In this document: positions 21,241-30,899 of the stretch, one piece after another
Layout of the letters: the number at the start of each line of letters is the position of its first letter
How positions within the stretch are numbered: position 1 is the stretch's first letter
Source: Forficula auricularia
Taxonomy: Eukaryota; Arthropoda; Insecta; Dermaptera; Forficulidae
Reading direction: 5' to 3'
DNA length: 64,000 nt
Assembly: GCA_024734495.1 (NCBI GenBank)
Contig: JALMQS010000225.1
Coordinates: 555,202-619,201, forward strand
Made by a program: the position numbers and the translations under genes
The notes under the pieces: model-generated
Told to the model about the DNA's origin: nothing
Database searches by the model: none
Seen by the model: the letters and a program-made list of their open reading frames with translations, nothing else

Positions 21241-21794
21241 CATATAAATTATACTATTTGTTTGATTAGAAACAAAAAAAAAGTATTTTCTTTTTTTGAT
21301 TGGAAATTATTAATTACGATTAGCATAGAAGTTTTTTTCGCTATTTTTCTTAAAGTGATTTTTATTCAGCAAAAACATGTTTCTTGTCCGCGGGAAAAAA
21401 TTTATTCTCCAAGCAAACTACTTAAGTATTCGATGATTCTTGTCAATATACTATATATTAACATTAAAAGGTCTTAAATTAATTAAGTAATGTCTAGTAA
21501 AAAAATTCCGCAGAAATGGGAACGCCCCTTCCCTCGATGGTTAGTTCACGTGGATCTTAATAGAGGGCCTCTCTGCCCTGGGAAACTTTTCTCGCTGGCT
21601 AGAGCCAAGATGCTTGACCAATTCCCTTGAAGATAACAAAAACATCAAAATAACATGATAAATTTCATAATTTTGAATTAAGAGAGGAGAGAATTTGTAC
21701 ATCAATCGCTGCTGATGTTAAGTAGTAGTAAATAATACTATTTTGAAATTATATTTTCAAACACAAACTTATTTTATGAATTCATTTTAATAAT

Positions 21795-21990
21795 TGTGGA
21801 ATTAAAGTAAAGAAAAATTTAAGAAACTTTTTAAAATTTAAAATAAAAATCCTAGATAGGTTTCACAAAACAAGACAAGAAAAGTAGTGCTAAATAAGCA
21901 TCTTGTCTTGTATTTTTGTGAAACCTACCTAGGATTTTTATTTTAAATTTAAAAAGTTTCTTAAATTTTTCAAAATTTTCTTTACTTTAT
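21795..21990. repeat. Foldback element (ctaggtaggtttcacaaa arms)
   Basis: Near-perfect hairpin, arms about 85 bases, centre near 21890. The arm block cctaggtaggtttcaca resembles the aggtgggtttcacaa block of family G, so it may be a ribozyme-less relative. No hammerhead core found. Confidence 0.75.
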
Positions 21991-22375
21991 TTAAAATGTT
22001 TCACCAAGAATCCACACTATTTTCCCTTAACAAAATTGTAGAATTGTTTTTCGGAACTTGGTCCGGTTTCAACATTAGCGATCTAACAAATTAGAATAAT
22101 AGCATTAAACTATGCACTAATTTGTAATATTAAATACACAATTCATCTAAAATAATTATATAATGTTACATCATTCGTATTATAGTAAATTTATAACATG
22201 AATAGTAGGATTAAAGTTTTGATCATCTTTTTTTTGAAAAATAGTTGTTAGTTTTTTCAAAAATCAGCTCGGGTTCAGATTAACCAAGATCTATTTTAAA
22301 AGAGAATGAATTCAATCAATCTTTTTCGGACAAATTCTAAGATTTTAGTAGAAATATTATTAAATTGCGATATCA

Positions 22376-22460
22376 GAGCGGATTCATCCCCCCAGGAGTC
22401 GAACCTGAGAACTAACACGCTATCCGGGCAGTCAGCTCACACCCTCGAGACAAAAACCTC
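22376..22460 (-). repeat. tRNA-like sequence
   Basis: Minus strand: B-box GGTTCGACTCC preceded by ctgactgcccggatagcgtg. It shares 'gcccggatagc' and 'ggggatgaa' with the tRNA-like segment at 41707-41810, so both are probably one SINE-like family. Confidence 0.55.
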
Positions 22461-22518
22461 TCTCTCAATTATGAGTAGTAGGGAATTGGATAAATTAAAA
22501 ACACAGAGTTTTTTTATT

Positions 22519-22550
22519 AAATGGGCCAGACGTTTCGTCAATTTATTTTA
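22519..22550 (-). ncRNA. Hammerhead family A, 3' half (split by insertion)
   Basis: Minus strand GAAAC (22532-22536) and GTC (22529-22531) with tggcccat. Helix II breaks off where the family B element begins. The matching 5' half, TTGAGGA (23065-23071, C3 changed to T), lies about 520 bases away on the other side of the insertion. Confidence 0.7.
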
Positions 22551-22650
22551 ATTCATAAAGAGAAACAAAGAGGTTGTCTTCTGCTTGATGCAAATAAAAA
22601 TACACATATATATAGCAAATATATATGTATAATATATTATTTATTATTTG

Positions 22651-22695
22651 TTTGAGACTAGAGTTTCGCTTGGCCTTTATCATCAGTCTTTTTTA
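22651..22695 (-). ncRNA. Hammerhead, family B, helix II shortened
   Basis: Minus strand: CTGATGA, then taaaggccaagc, GAAAC, TCTA loop, GTC. The core is present, but the helix II 3' strand has lost about four bases compared with its partner, leaving a very weak stem. Activity doubtful. Confidence 0.6.
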
Positions 22696-22859
22696 ATTAT
22701 AAATATTATTTTTCATGGGGTCCGTATCGCGTGGATATTCAAAATTTGTTCGCTCTTGAATAAATTGTTTTTTAATTTTAACTGGCTTTCGGCTAAGTAA
22801 GAGCGAAAGAATTTTCAATATCTACGCGATACTGACTCAATGAAAAATAATAATTATAA

Positions 22860-22912
22860 TTAAAAAAGACTGATGATGAAGCCCAAGCCTTCGAAACTAT
22901 AGTCTCAAACAA
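22860..22912 (+). ncRNA. Hammerhead ribozyme, family B, core intact
   Basis: CTGATGA (22870-22876), extra T, helix II GAAG-CCCAAGC-CTTC, GAAAC (22893-22897), TATA, GTC (22902-22904), tcaaac. Proximal helix I has only a-u and g-c before a loop. Core complete. Confidence 0.75.
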
Positions 22913-23246
22913 GTAAATAATATAAATGCATATATTTATTTGATATATATATATGTATGTTTATTTGCATCAAACAGAGGACAACCTCTTTGTTTTTCTT
23001 TATGAATCAACAACTCTGCTACTGTCGCCAAAATAAAAACTTTTCAATTAAATTTAATTTTACTTCCTCAATGAATAGAATGATAAATTCAGGTAAATTA
23101 GAAAAAACTTATAAATAAATAAATTACAAATAAATTGAACATTAGGTAAGGTTAGAAATACATCATGTTTTGTCTTGTAGTAAAATTGTTTTTGACAAAG
23201 ACGGAAAAATACGGTATTTCTAAACACACCTAATGTTCAATTTATT

Positions 23247-23385
23247 AAATTGAAAGTTTTTGCCGAGAGTAGAAGAATTTTTATATATTGAAGGAGACAA
23301 AAAAGAGTGTGTCTTCTGCTGGAATTATAAATTTTATTTATTTATAATTCCAGCAGAAGACACACTCTTTTATTGTCTCCTTCAA
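23247..23385. mobile_element. Family C deletion derivative without ribozyme
   Basis: GTTCAATTTATT is duplicated at 23235-23246 and 23386-23397. Interior is gaaagtttttgccgagagta plus a 96-base hairpin of the aggagacaaaaaagagtg arms. The whole hammerhead loop is missing, so mobility does not seem to have needed it at this insertion, or it was lost afterwards. Confidence 0.85.
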
Positions 23386-23449
23386 GTTCAATTTATTTGC
23401 AATTAATTTATTTATAAGTTTTTTCTAATTTTCCTGGTTTTATCATTTT

Positions 23450-23500
23450 CTAGCCACGGAAGAAGTCAAAATAAATTGACGAAACGTCTGATCCATTTAA
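23450..23500 (+). ncRNA. Hammerhead relic, family A
   Basis: GAAAC (23481-23485), GTC (23486-23488) and GTCA...TGAC remain, but the 5' core reads cacggaagaagtc instead of cactgaggaagtc. Inactive. Confidence 0.65.
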
Positions 23501-23674
23501 TAAAAAACTCCATGTTTTAATTTATTCATTTCCCTACTATTCCTGTTATAAATAATTATTATGTTTACCTATTTAGTTTTTCTGATCATTTAAATATTCT
23601 TAACAATTTGTTATTGTATGATCACAAAGAGGTATTGAATACTAGGTATTTATAACTACGTAGTAGTGATTTAT

Positions 23675-23956
23675 CTTCTTCTTTTAAGTGCCATATCAGG
23701 TCTCTCTGACGTTTCGGCTCCTCCCCACATATACCTGTGCTGAGTGTGTTTATCTGTTTTTATACAGATATACGGGACCTACTTTTAACGCCGGTTCCGA
23801 AAGGCAATTTTGGAGAGGTTACTAGGCAATTAGTAGGTTGCCATTGCTTTCCAAGAGGAGGCGACTGCAAATATCTGATTTGCTGACACTCAGTCTCGAG
23901 CCAGCGAACTTCGAGTCAGCGACCCGACACTCTAGCCACTGACCCACAGTCGCCTC
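23675..23956 (-). mobile_element. tRNA-derived SINE family 1, copy 3, with target duplication
   Basis: TAGTGATTTAT is duplicated exactly at 23664-23674 and 23957-23967. On the minus strand the head gaggcgactgtgggtcagtg is followed by the standard body and a (gaa)n tail. An 11-bp duplication and A-rich tail fit LINE-mediated retroposition. Head partly duplicated around gctcgaagttcgctggctcg. Confidence 0.92.
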
Positions 23957-23985
23957 TAGTGATTTATAAAAAACGTAATTTTATT

Positions 23986-23986
23986 C

Positions 23987-24016
<30 letters not shown>
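23986..24016 (+). repeat. (TAA)n microsatellite
   Basis: About ten ATA/TAA units. Confidence 0.9.
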
Positions 24017-24018
<2 letters not shown>

Positions 24019-24705
24019 TGAATATTATTTAATACATTTAATAATTTAGTCGCCCAGCGTTTTGATTGATATTCATATTTTAGAAGTTTCACATGAAAAT
24101 AATATTCATCAATCTTGAAATAATATAATATTCTAATTTGATGATTTTTGTTTACAAAATTTTTCTTGGAAATCTAAAACTTTTAACCGAATAGTGAAGT
24201 GCTATGACCCCAAAAACACTCGAGGGGTGTTACATACAAATTATTTATATTTTATATTTCACAGCCCCTGATCAGCACACGGTTGATAATGATAATATAT
24301 CTTTCAGAGAAGCTGTTTTTTGGGTGGGGGGAGGGTTTAATTAGAATTTATTTATGCTTTTAATAAAAACATCTGGCTGCATCATTTTCAGCAAATTAAA
24401 GAATACATTTAGTAGCCCTTTCGCTATTCGGAAGAACACTTTAATTAAAATTAGAAATATCGAAAGGGGTAAAATCAAATAAATAATAATAAAAATTGTA
24501 ATTTTTTAAATAAATTATAGAGGGTAAGTAAATGATATCTCAAAAAAGTTTAAATTAATTTCAAATTGTGTTTTTGTTGACAGCAACTGTCAAGCACCCT
24601 GTATATGAAGTTTTTCTACTTGGTGTTAATATAAAAAAATAATTAAAAAAAAAATATTACGTAATGTTCTAATTCCTACACATAATATAGTAGAAATTGG
24701 TATCT

Positions 24706-24977
24706 TCTTCTTTTAAGTGCCATATCAGGTCTCCCTAACGTTTGGCTCCTCTCCACACCCTGTGCTGAGTGTGTTTAGCTGTTTTTACACAGATATACGG
24801 GACCTACTTTTTAACGCTCCGAACGGCTAGTTTGGAGAGGTTACTAGGCAATTATACTCTTGGTAGGTTGCCATTGCTTTCCAAGAGGACGCGACTGCAA
24901 TTATCTGCACGAGACTCAGTCTCGAACCACGTATTTCAAGAGAGCGGCCCGACACTAACCACTAACCCACAGTAGCC
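24706..24977 (-). mobile_element. tRNA-derived SINE family 1, copy 4, with target duplication
   Basis: TGGTATCT duplicated at 24698-24705 and 24978-24985. Minus orientation, same body as the other copies, small deletions in the 'gagccgaaacgt' and 'ccggttccgaa' blocks. The 68-codon frame here is a SINE frame. Confidence 0.9.
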
Positions 24978-25094
24978 TGGTATCTAAAAAATGTTTAATT
25001 TAATTTTTTGGTACAGGTTAAAATTTTTTAATTTTTTTTTCAACTTTTTTATTCATTTCAAATCCTCACAACTTTTCAAAAATTAAAATTTTAA

Positions 25095-25330
25095 TATATT
25101 ATTATTACTTTACCATAAGGGGTATGGTTAAGTATTGTAATAATCCTGGATAAAAAAATTTATTTTGTCTTTGTTTTTTCAAAATATCTCAAAACGGCTT
25201 AAACTATTTTGATTAAATGAGAAATTAAATAAGGATAATTTCACCAAATTCTTTTCATCTTATTCAATTTCTTATTTAATTAAAATACAGGTATAAAGCC
25301 AGAAGTTGTCCTTTTTGAAAAAAATCTATC
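25095..25330 (+). repeat. Dispersed repeat starting ttactttaccataaggggta
   Basis: Shares ctttaccata-ggg-tatgg, aagtattgtaa and gaaactattttgatta with 51810-52060. No ends or ORF. Confidence 0.6.
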
Positions 25331-25545
25331 CTTTTTTCAAAATAAGACATTCAACTTTTTATTTTAAAAAAATAATGTTCATTTTTAATAAATAATTATA
25401 ATCTTCTTTGTATTTTAATTTGAAAATATTTACACTGTTTAACTAAATTTTGATTTGCACGAGTATTTATTAATTTCAGAAATAAATATTTATTTATAAT
25501 TGATGTATCAAATAAGAGAAAAAGGAACACAATTAAACACCGTGA

Positions 25546-25594
25546 TTAATCGCAACGTTTCGCTAATTTATTGTAGCTTCATCAGGCTCTATAC
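25546..25594 (-). ncRNA. Hammerhead ribozyme, family I, intact
   Basis: Minus strand: tatagagc, CTGATGA (25579-25585), extra A, helix II GCTA-CAATAAAT-TAGC, GAAAC (25557-25561), GTT (25554-25556), gcgatta. Helix I is C-G, G-C, then tandem A-G/G-A, then A-U. Loopless helix III. Confidence 0.78.
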
Positions 25595-25625
25595 AAAAAA
25601 TAAATACAATTGAATCACTCACAAT

Positions 25626-25674
25626 GTATAGAGTCTGATGATGCTATAATAAATTAGCGAAACGTTGCGAATAG
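25626..25674 (+). ncRNA. Hammerhead ribozyme, family I, intact core
   Basis: CTGATGA (25635-25641), extra T, GCTA-TAATAAAT-TAGC, GAAAC (25659-25663), GTT (25664-25666). The extra base differs (T here, A on the partner) while the stem is unchanged, which supports it being an unpaired position. Confidence 0.78.
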
Positions 25675-25812
25675 TCGTATGATTTAACACGGTGTTTAAT
25701 TGTTTCCTTTTTTCCTCTGATTTGTTACATCTAATACTGATTATGGAACCGGACATTAATAGTTTATAATTGATTTTAATTTTCCAATATCATTTACATG
25801 TTTTTAATTAAA

Positions 25813-26110
25813 AAAATATGTGTGAACCTCATCCACATAGGCTCACAGCGAAAGTGAAACTTATTTAGCCGTAGATGTTATTGAAATAATTAAAATGTCC
25901 TAATTTTAATAAATTTTATTTGTCATCAAATATTAGTGGGTTTTAAAATAATCATTTAAATTTCATAATCTTATTTGTCATGAAATATTAGAGGTTTTAA
26001 AAAAAATTATTTCCCATCTATTGAGTCATTTCCCCTTTATTGTAACAAAAAAAAAATCAAACAGATACGTGGCTAAAGAAGTTTCACTTCAAAATTTTTT
26101 GTAAAACTTA
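25813..26110. repeat. Dispersed repeat M, copy 2
   Basis: Matches 12058-12290 with an extra internal duplication (gtcatgaaatatta / gtcatcaaatatta). No ORF. Confidence 0.7.
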
Positions 26111-26639
26111 TTAATAGCAACAGTGGACGAAAGGGGGTGAAACCGTTGGATGAAATTTGTTTTTCATGAAGGTATTGCATATTTTTAATTCTTTTTATAT
26201 CTACACACAATGCGTGAGTTCATTTGAGTAAAACCATCCTCCCTTCAAAAAAAATTATTTATTATATTTACTAAATTCTAAGAACAAAAATACAATAAAT
26301 TTTTTAAGAATTACCATCATAAGTAACAGGTGTCAGTTTGTATAAATTTATATGACAAGCTTCAATTTCTCTTTTAAAAAATTCATTTGTGTCATTCAAT
26401 GCCATTATTATATATGGGATGAGTATACAAATACATATATACAAGTAGAATAAATAAAAACGGAATTTGACATGAAAAATAATGGAAAATCGATTTTCAA
26501 TTTTATATAAAATATTTATGATACATTTTACCAATAGATATTATTTGAAAATTGAGAATATAAATTTCAGATTATTGTTTTAGAAAAGTTTTTTATTAAA
26601 AACAATTATTTTCTTATGAAAAAATTCTCAATACTACTG

Positions 26640-26890
26640 ATGATTAAAATCTGAATTTTTATTTAAATCACACATAATTAATTATAATTTTAAACAATTT
26701 AATCACAAAAATAAAAAGCTTCAACAGCTTCATTACTAATAATTATAATTATATATTGAAAACGAACAAATAATATAATAATATATGTTCAATAAATAGT
26801 TATAATTAATTATGTGATTTAAATACAAATTCAAATTTTAATCAAATTAATCACAAAAATAAAAGCTTCAACAGCTTCATTACTACTACT
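26640..26890. repeat. Family E foldback, ribozyme region lost
   Basis: Two inverted copies of the family E end (aaaagcttcaacagcttcat at about 26715 and 26862). The central acgtttcgatcgac segment is deleted. Confidence 0.75.
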
Positions 26891-27489
26891 GATGATGCTA
26901 ACCAGTAGTAACTAGTGAGCGTCTAGTGAATTGAATATAAATGAACATATATGTATATATATATATCGAAATTATTAAATTTATTTCAATTTTTAAATTT
27001 TGAAAAGTGCCTACCATTTTTTTATTTTTATTTTTTTTATTAGCTTCGTGCATTTTAAACAAAGAATTTTTATAATAAAAAGTACGTTGAAATAATCAAT
27101 TTAAGTGTTTGAAAATATAAAAAACGATTTGACAAAACGTAACAATTAAATTAATTTTGTTTGGATTTACCTGATCAACTTTAAATTACTACAAATAACT
27201 ACATGAAAATTTTAAAATTGTTGTCAACAAATCAGAAAAAAGATATTTATTTTCGTTTGTATTTCTAAGAATTCAGAATTCTAATTAAAAAAAAATAGAT
27301 TTTGAATATAATACAGTTCTTTTATCAAAGCAATCTCAAAACGTTGATTAAATATCCAAACGTTTCGGGAGAAACTTTCTCTTGCTCATCCATTTTAAAA
27401 GCAAATTGAAGGAGACAATAAAAGAGTGTGTCTTCTACTGAAATTATAAATTTTTAATTAATTTATAACGAGACTTTAGTTTGTGAATC

Positions 27490-27545
27490 AATTGTTACAG
27501 TCTGATGAAGAGGGCAAAGCTCTCGAAACTATAATAAAATTTATA
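27490..27545 (+). ncRNA. Hammerhead, family C, cleavage site deleted
   Basis: CTGATGA (27502-27508), A, GAGGGC-AAA-GCTCTC, GAAAC (27524-27528), then TATAATAAAATTT: the GTCTCGTTATAAAT segment with the cleavage triplet and the 3' helix I strand is missing. A fixed natural knock-out. Confidence 0.75.
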
Positions 27546-27567
27546 ATTCCAGTAGAAGACACAGTCT

Positions 27568-28112
27568 TTTTTTATAATGATACTGATACAAGAAGAAGTT
27601 GCACCAAGAAGGTACAACCTCTGAAGTCCGTGGTGGACCCTTGTAACGTGAAGATAAGGGGAGATTTAGGGATTGGGTAGCAGTCGAAGGTATCTGTGGA
27701 TGCTGGTCTTGAAAGATTGAAGGTTATAAGTAGCTGGAAAGACGGTCGGGGGAAGAGAGTTCCAGTCTCTAGATGTCATAGGGATAAATGAATTGGCGAA
27801 TGCGTTTGTTCGATTAGTATCTAGTTTAAGTGCGTAGAGGTGTTGAATTTTAGAAAATCGTGTATTTCGCGCAAATGAAGCCTGTGGTGGGATTATCGAT
27901 TTTATTTCGTCAGAACAAAAGCCATGGTAATATCTATAAAAAAGGGAAAGGGCGGAGACAGATCTACGATGGGCTAGGGAGTCGAGCGTGTCAGTTAATG
28001 TAGGATCGCCTATCAGTCTGATAGCTCGCCTCTGAATTGCATCTAAGGTATTAAGAGAATACTTGGAGGCTCCTCTCCACAAATGCGAGCAATATTCAAG
28101 ACAGGGGCAAAT
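27568..28112 (-). pseudogene. 3' end of a non-LTR retrotransposon (C-terminus of RT ORF)
   Basis: Minus frame 28082-27666 reads ...LDAIQRRAIRLIGDPTLTD..., SLFYRYYHGFCSDE..., NSFIPMTSRDWNSLPPTVFP... and ends QSFKTSIHRYLRLLPNP. The 'QRRA', 'RYYHG', 'WNSLP' and 'FK..IHRYL' pattern is the conserved C-terminal tail of jockey/CR1/RTE-type ORF2 proteins, downstream of the RT fingers. After the stop a 100-base 3' UTR ends in a T-run on the plus strand (A tail). 5' truncation at about 28112 is the usual LINE pattern. It may be a machinery source for the SINEs, not shown. Confidence 0.85.
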
Positions 28113-28429
28113 TCTTTTATTGTCTCCTTCAATTTATAAAAATTCTGCTACCCTCGGCAAAAAAAACTTTCAATTTAATTTAAAAGCAATTATTTTTCCA
28201 AATTTACATTGATAAGTATAAGGAGAATTTCTCCTAAAACGTGAGGTTAGTTAATAAATGTTTTAATATAAGAACTGTATTTATTCAATTGAAAAGCTTT
28301 TGTTTTGCCGAGAGTAGCAGAGTTGTTGATTCACAAAGAGATACAAAGAGGTTGTCCTCTTCTTGATCCAAATAAACATACACACATATATATATATCGA
28401 AATTATATATCTGTATATATATTATTTAT

Positions 28430-28482
28430 TTGTTTGAGACTATAGTTTCGAAGGGTTGGCCCTCATCATCAGTCTTTTTAAT
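28430..28482 (-). ncRNA. Hammerhead ribozyme, family B, intact core
   Basis: Minus strand: CTGATGA (28466-28472), extra T, helix II GAGGG-CCAAC-CCTTC, GAAAC (28445-28449), TATA, GTC (28438-28440), tcaaac. Best helix II of the B copies. Confidence 0.8.
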
Positions 28483-28571
28483 TATAAATATTATTTTTCA
28501 TGGAATCGGTATCGCGTGGATATTGCAAATTTTTGAAAAATATTGATCCCATGAAAAATAATATTTATAAT

Positions 28572-28624
28572 TAAAAAGACTCATGATGAGGGCCAAGCCT
28601 TCGAAACTATAGTCCCAAACAAAT
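28572..28624 (+). ncRNA. Hammerhead, family B, G5 mutated
   Basis: Core CTCATGA instead of CTGATGA (from 28580), followed by TGAGGGCCAAGCCTTC, GAAAC, TATA, GTC. Invariant G5 changed to C, predicted inactive. Confidence 0.75.
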
Positions 28625-28899
28625 AAATAATATATATACAGATATATAATTTCGATATATATGTGTGTATGTTTATTTGCATCAAGCAGAGGACAACATC
28701 TTTGTTTCTCTTTGTGTATTTATACAATACAATAAAAACACCCAATAAATTATTTCAAAATAAAACTAAATACTCAAAGGTATTTCACTCGTAACGGGAG
28801 GGTTATTTAGAAGTTTCCCCTTCTCTTGGACAAATTGCGAATAGGTCTCATCTGGTTAATTGTCGAATGAGAAGTTTTAGAGGGGGGCTTTTTACCATC

Positions 28900-29430
28900 T
28901 TTAATTTATTTGGTGGTTGATGTCAGCCGATTGGGGAGGCTGTCCCTCGGATGGATTGGTGAAATATTTCACTAGCTGATTGCGTGTATTAATGGTGGTC
29001 TTCTCTCTCCCGGCATCTGGGACCTCCCCAGGGCAGTCCCTTTGGGCAGAATCCTGGTCCAGGATGTACGATGGCTCGTGTGCAAAGCCCCTTAGGCCCC
29101 TCGAGGCTCTAGGGCTCAGCAAGGAGCTGTCGGGTGGGTGTATTTGTGTATTGCCCTGTGTGTGTGTGTGGATATCTATGTGTGGGGGAGGTAAACCAAT
29201 TTCCACCACCTGCCAGCCGGCGCCCAATTTATTGAATGCGCCCTCGAAAAGACGAAAGGCGCCCGAATCCTGTAGGTACTTGTTGTTTCATCAGCCGAAT
29301 GAAATTCGACGTGGCGTTTCTCACTGCCATATCGCCTGCCCCGGCTAATATACCAAGACTTGTGCTCTATTTTGTAACAACATATTGGCCCTTGTAGGAT
29401 TTTAGTCAACGATATTAAAGGGCGTAAAAG
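28900..29430. other. GC-richer island
   Basis: Includes tgggacctccccagggcagt, ccccttaggcccctcgaggc and a short (tg)n at 29156-29171. Overlapping frames of 77-122 codons occur on both strands without a domain. Host regulatory or exon sequence possible. Confidence 0.3.
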
Positions 29431-30004
29431 TTGTCCCCGGGAAAATTACTCCTTGATCAACTCCAACCAATGGTTCTACAATCCCAAACTCACCCTTCAA
29501 CATCCACCCGTCCAACCCTTATCCTGTTCTGTTTCGTTCAACTATTAACAGCAATCAATTTTCATTTCCAGAAATCGCTTCTGTCTCCGACCGATTTCCT
29601 TTTATTGAATTTCAGGACGCTATTGGATTCAATTTCACTTCTCGCATGTTATACTTACGCCACCAATTACTTAAATTTTATTTTGTAAACATACTAACCA
29701 TATATAGTTTTTTATAAAAACTAACAACTATTTTAAAAATAAAAAGGGGAGTCCAAAATCCATGAAAAAATGTGACACTTTCAGAGACTAAATTAGAAAA
29801 TGAAAATATTTTAACAATTTGATAAATCACGCTTAAAATCGCAATTGGCAGCCATTAGGCAAAAAATGAGCTCGTGTTAGTAGTTAGTATACTGGACTAG
29901 TGAATTCAACTTAAAAAAAAATGGTACCTATTTTATAGAAGCTAGAAATTTTATCTCCAATCATGAAAAAAATTTAAATCATTTACATCAATTTTACTAC
30001 CTAC
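29431..30004. other. No feature recognised
   Basis: Mixed composition at first (pyrimidine-rich to 29690), then AT-rich. The 85-codon frame at 29431-29688 has no recognisable motif. Confidence 0.4.
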
Positions 30005-30013
30005 GATAACGTC

Positions 30014-30553
30014 GTTAGGCCTTCGCACGAGACGATACCGCGAGAGTCTCGAGGTCTCGTGGTCTCGTAACCATTTTTTGAGTGGTTAAAAAGAATAGTG
30101 TATTGAATAAATAAAAATTTATTTTTAATTTTATTGAAAATAAATATTGTAAAATACTTGATCAAAGACTCTCCGCGATGCACAATTTTTACAATTTTAC
30201 AATGATAATCCATTTTTAACTCATATATATTTTTTTAACACTTAAGATATTCAATACAAGAGATTTTTAATGAAAGAACACATGTTTCTTTTTAAATAAT
30301 AAATATCGTGTGAAATATTTCTTCGTAAGGGAAAAATTTAATTTCATTTATTTAATTTTTTATATGTTTACTATACATAAAAAAATAAGAATATAACTTG
30401 ACGAGACCAAAAGAGACCAAACGAGATAAAACGAGACTAGCCTTGACGGGACAAATCCGAGACCGAGGCGATACTGTCTTTTTTGACAATTCACGAGACC
30501 GAGACGATATTTTCTCAAATCTCGTCTCGACTCGTCTCGTGCGAAGCCCTAGA
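30014..30553. mobile_element. hAT-like TIR element with 'cgagac' repeats
   Basis: Left end TTAGGCCTTCGCACGAGACG and right end CGTCTCGTGCGAAGCCCTA are inverted, and both are followed inward by runs of gagac/ctcgt words (30025-30070, 30395-30545). GATAAC lies just outside both ends (30005, 30552), but a clean 8-bp duplication is not seen. No transposase. Confidence 0.6.
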
Positions 30554-30753
30554 TAACTTAAGAACACAATTTTGTATAAAGTTAGTTCTGATGCCAAAAT
30601 ATTTCTATTTCTATTATGAAGAGGTGGTTATAAAGTTCGAGCCAAAATATTATTTTCTATGAACTTTTGCAAAACAATTTCGATATAAACACAAATGTAC
30701 ATTAAATTTAACACACAAAAATGAGTACGACCAGAACATGAATTGTTTTTGCC

Positions 30754-30899
30754 TTTTATGTTCAAATTACCTCTAAAAGGCACAATTTGCTCATCAATTC
30801 CTCCAGATATAATTCTAAACATCATTTTCGGATTGTTTCAAAGATTGGTCGAACTTTGAACAACTTGTTTTCACAATCGTTTGGTTTGTCTAAATTATT
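30754..30899 (-). pseudogene. piggyBac-like transposase fragment, frameshifted
   Basis: Minus strand: NNLDKPNDCENKLFKVRPIF then ETIRK in one frame (30899-30825), and after a one-base deletion MMFRIISGGIDEQIVPFRGN then LNIK. The combination of LFKVRPIF followed by IDEQIVPFRG is the signature around the first and second catalytic aspartate regions of piggyBac/PGBD transposases. The usual spacing between them is shortened. The rest of the domain is not recoverable. A short relic, no TTAA ends found. Confidence 0.72.

Larger units (their letters stand above)
22552..23050. mobile_element. Family B palindromic hammerhead element, copy 1
   Basis: Arms begin aagagaaacaaagaggttgt (22558) and end with the inverse plus caactctgctactgtcgcca, the gccgagagtagcag-like edge. 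The centre carries taattttaactggctttcgg, shared with the Penelope relic at 8.05 kb. A direct repeat of about 12 bases (AATTTATTTTA / AATTTAATTTTA) flanks it. Confidence 0.8.
22470..23560. mobile_element. Nested stack: family A palindrome containing B and C insertions
   Basis: Outer family A left end (tagtagggaattggataaat, 22480) and right end (tccctactattcctgtta, about 23550). Inside sits a family B palindrome (22552-23050) and a ribozyme-less family C hairpin (23247-23385). A third pair of arms, gaaaaaacttataaat at 23100 and its inverse near 23425, is the A interior. Three insertion layers can be ordered. Confidence 0.8.
25495..25735. mobile_element. Family I palindromic hammerhead element
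   Basis: Arms ggaacacaattaaacaccgt (25523) and acggtgtttaattgtttcct (25690-25709) enclose two hammerheads, minus then plus, with only about 40 bases between them. No ORF. The smallest two-ribozyme palindrome here. Confidence 0.85.
27406..28175. mobile_element. Family C element interrupted by a LINE end
   Basis: Left arm aaggagacaataaaagagtg, right arm cttttattgtctccttca then ctgctaccctcggcaaaa. The right arm is split after gaagacacagtc by a 540-base LINE fragment. The 65-codon frame at 27483-27680 is a chance frame across the junction. Confidence 0.8.
27310..28280. mobile_element. Foldback element H holding a nested family C element
   Basis: Outer arms atacagttctt (27310) and aagaactgtat (28270) with matched inner text. 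Near both inner edges is a gaaacgtt/aaacgtg block preceded by ggagaaa hairpins, which looks like a decayed hammerhead pair (minus 27345-27395, plus 28208-28250). A family C element sits inside with TAAAAGCAA duplicated at 27397 and 28184. Confidence 0.65.
28276..28723. mobile_element. Family B palindromic hammerhead element, copy 2
   Basis: TGTATTTAT duplicated at 28276-28284 and 28715-28723. Left edge gaaaagcttttgttttgccg then gagtagcagagttgttgatt, arms aaagaggttgtcctcttctt, centre atggaatcggtatcgcgtgg. One arm contains atatat microsatellites. No ORF. It lies immediately right of foldback H. Confidence 0.85.

Noticed and set aside
26886..26915. CTGATGATGCTAACCAG near 26.89 kb
   Set aside because: It resembles the start of family I, but no GAAA box or cleavage triplet follows.
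28980..29348. 122-codon frame in a GC-richer island
   Set aside because: Overlapped by open frames on the other strand, and no recognisable domain or splice context. GC content alone lengthens frames.
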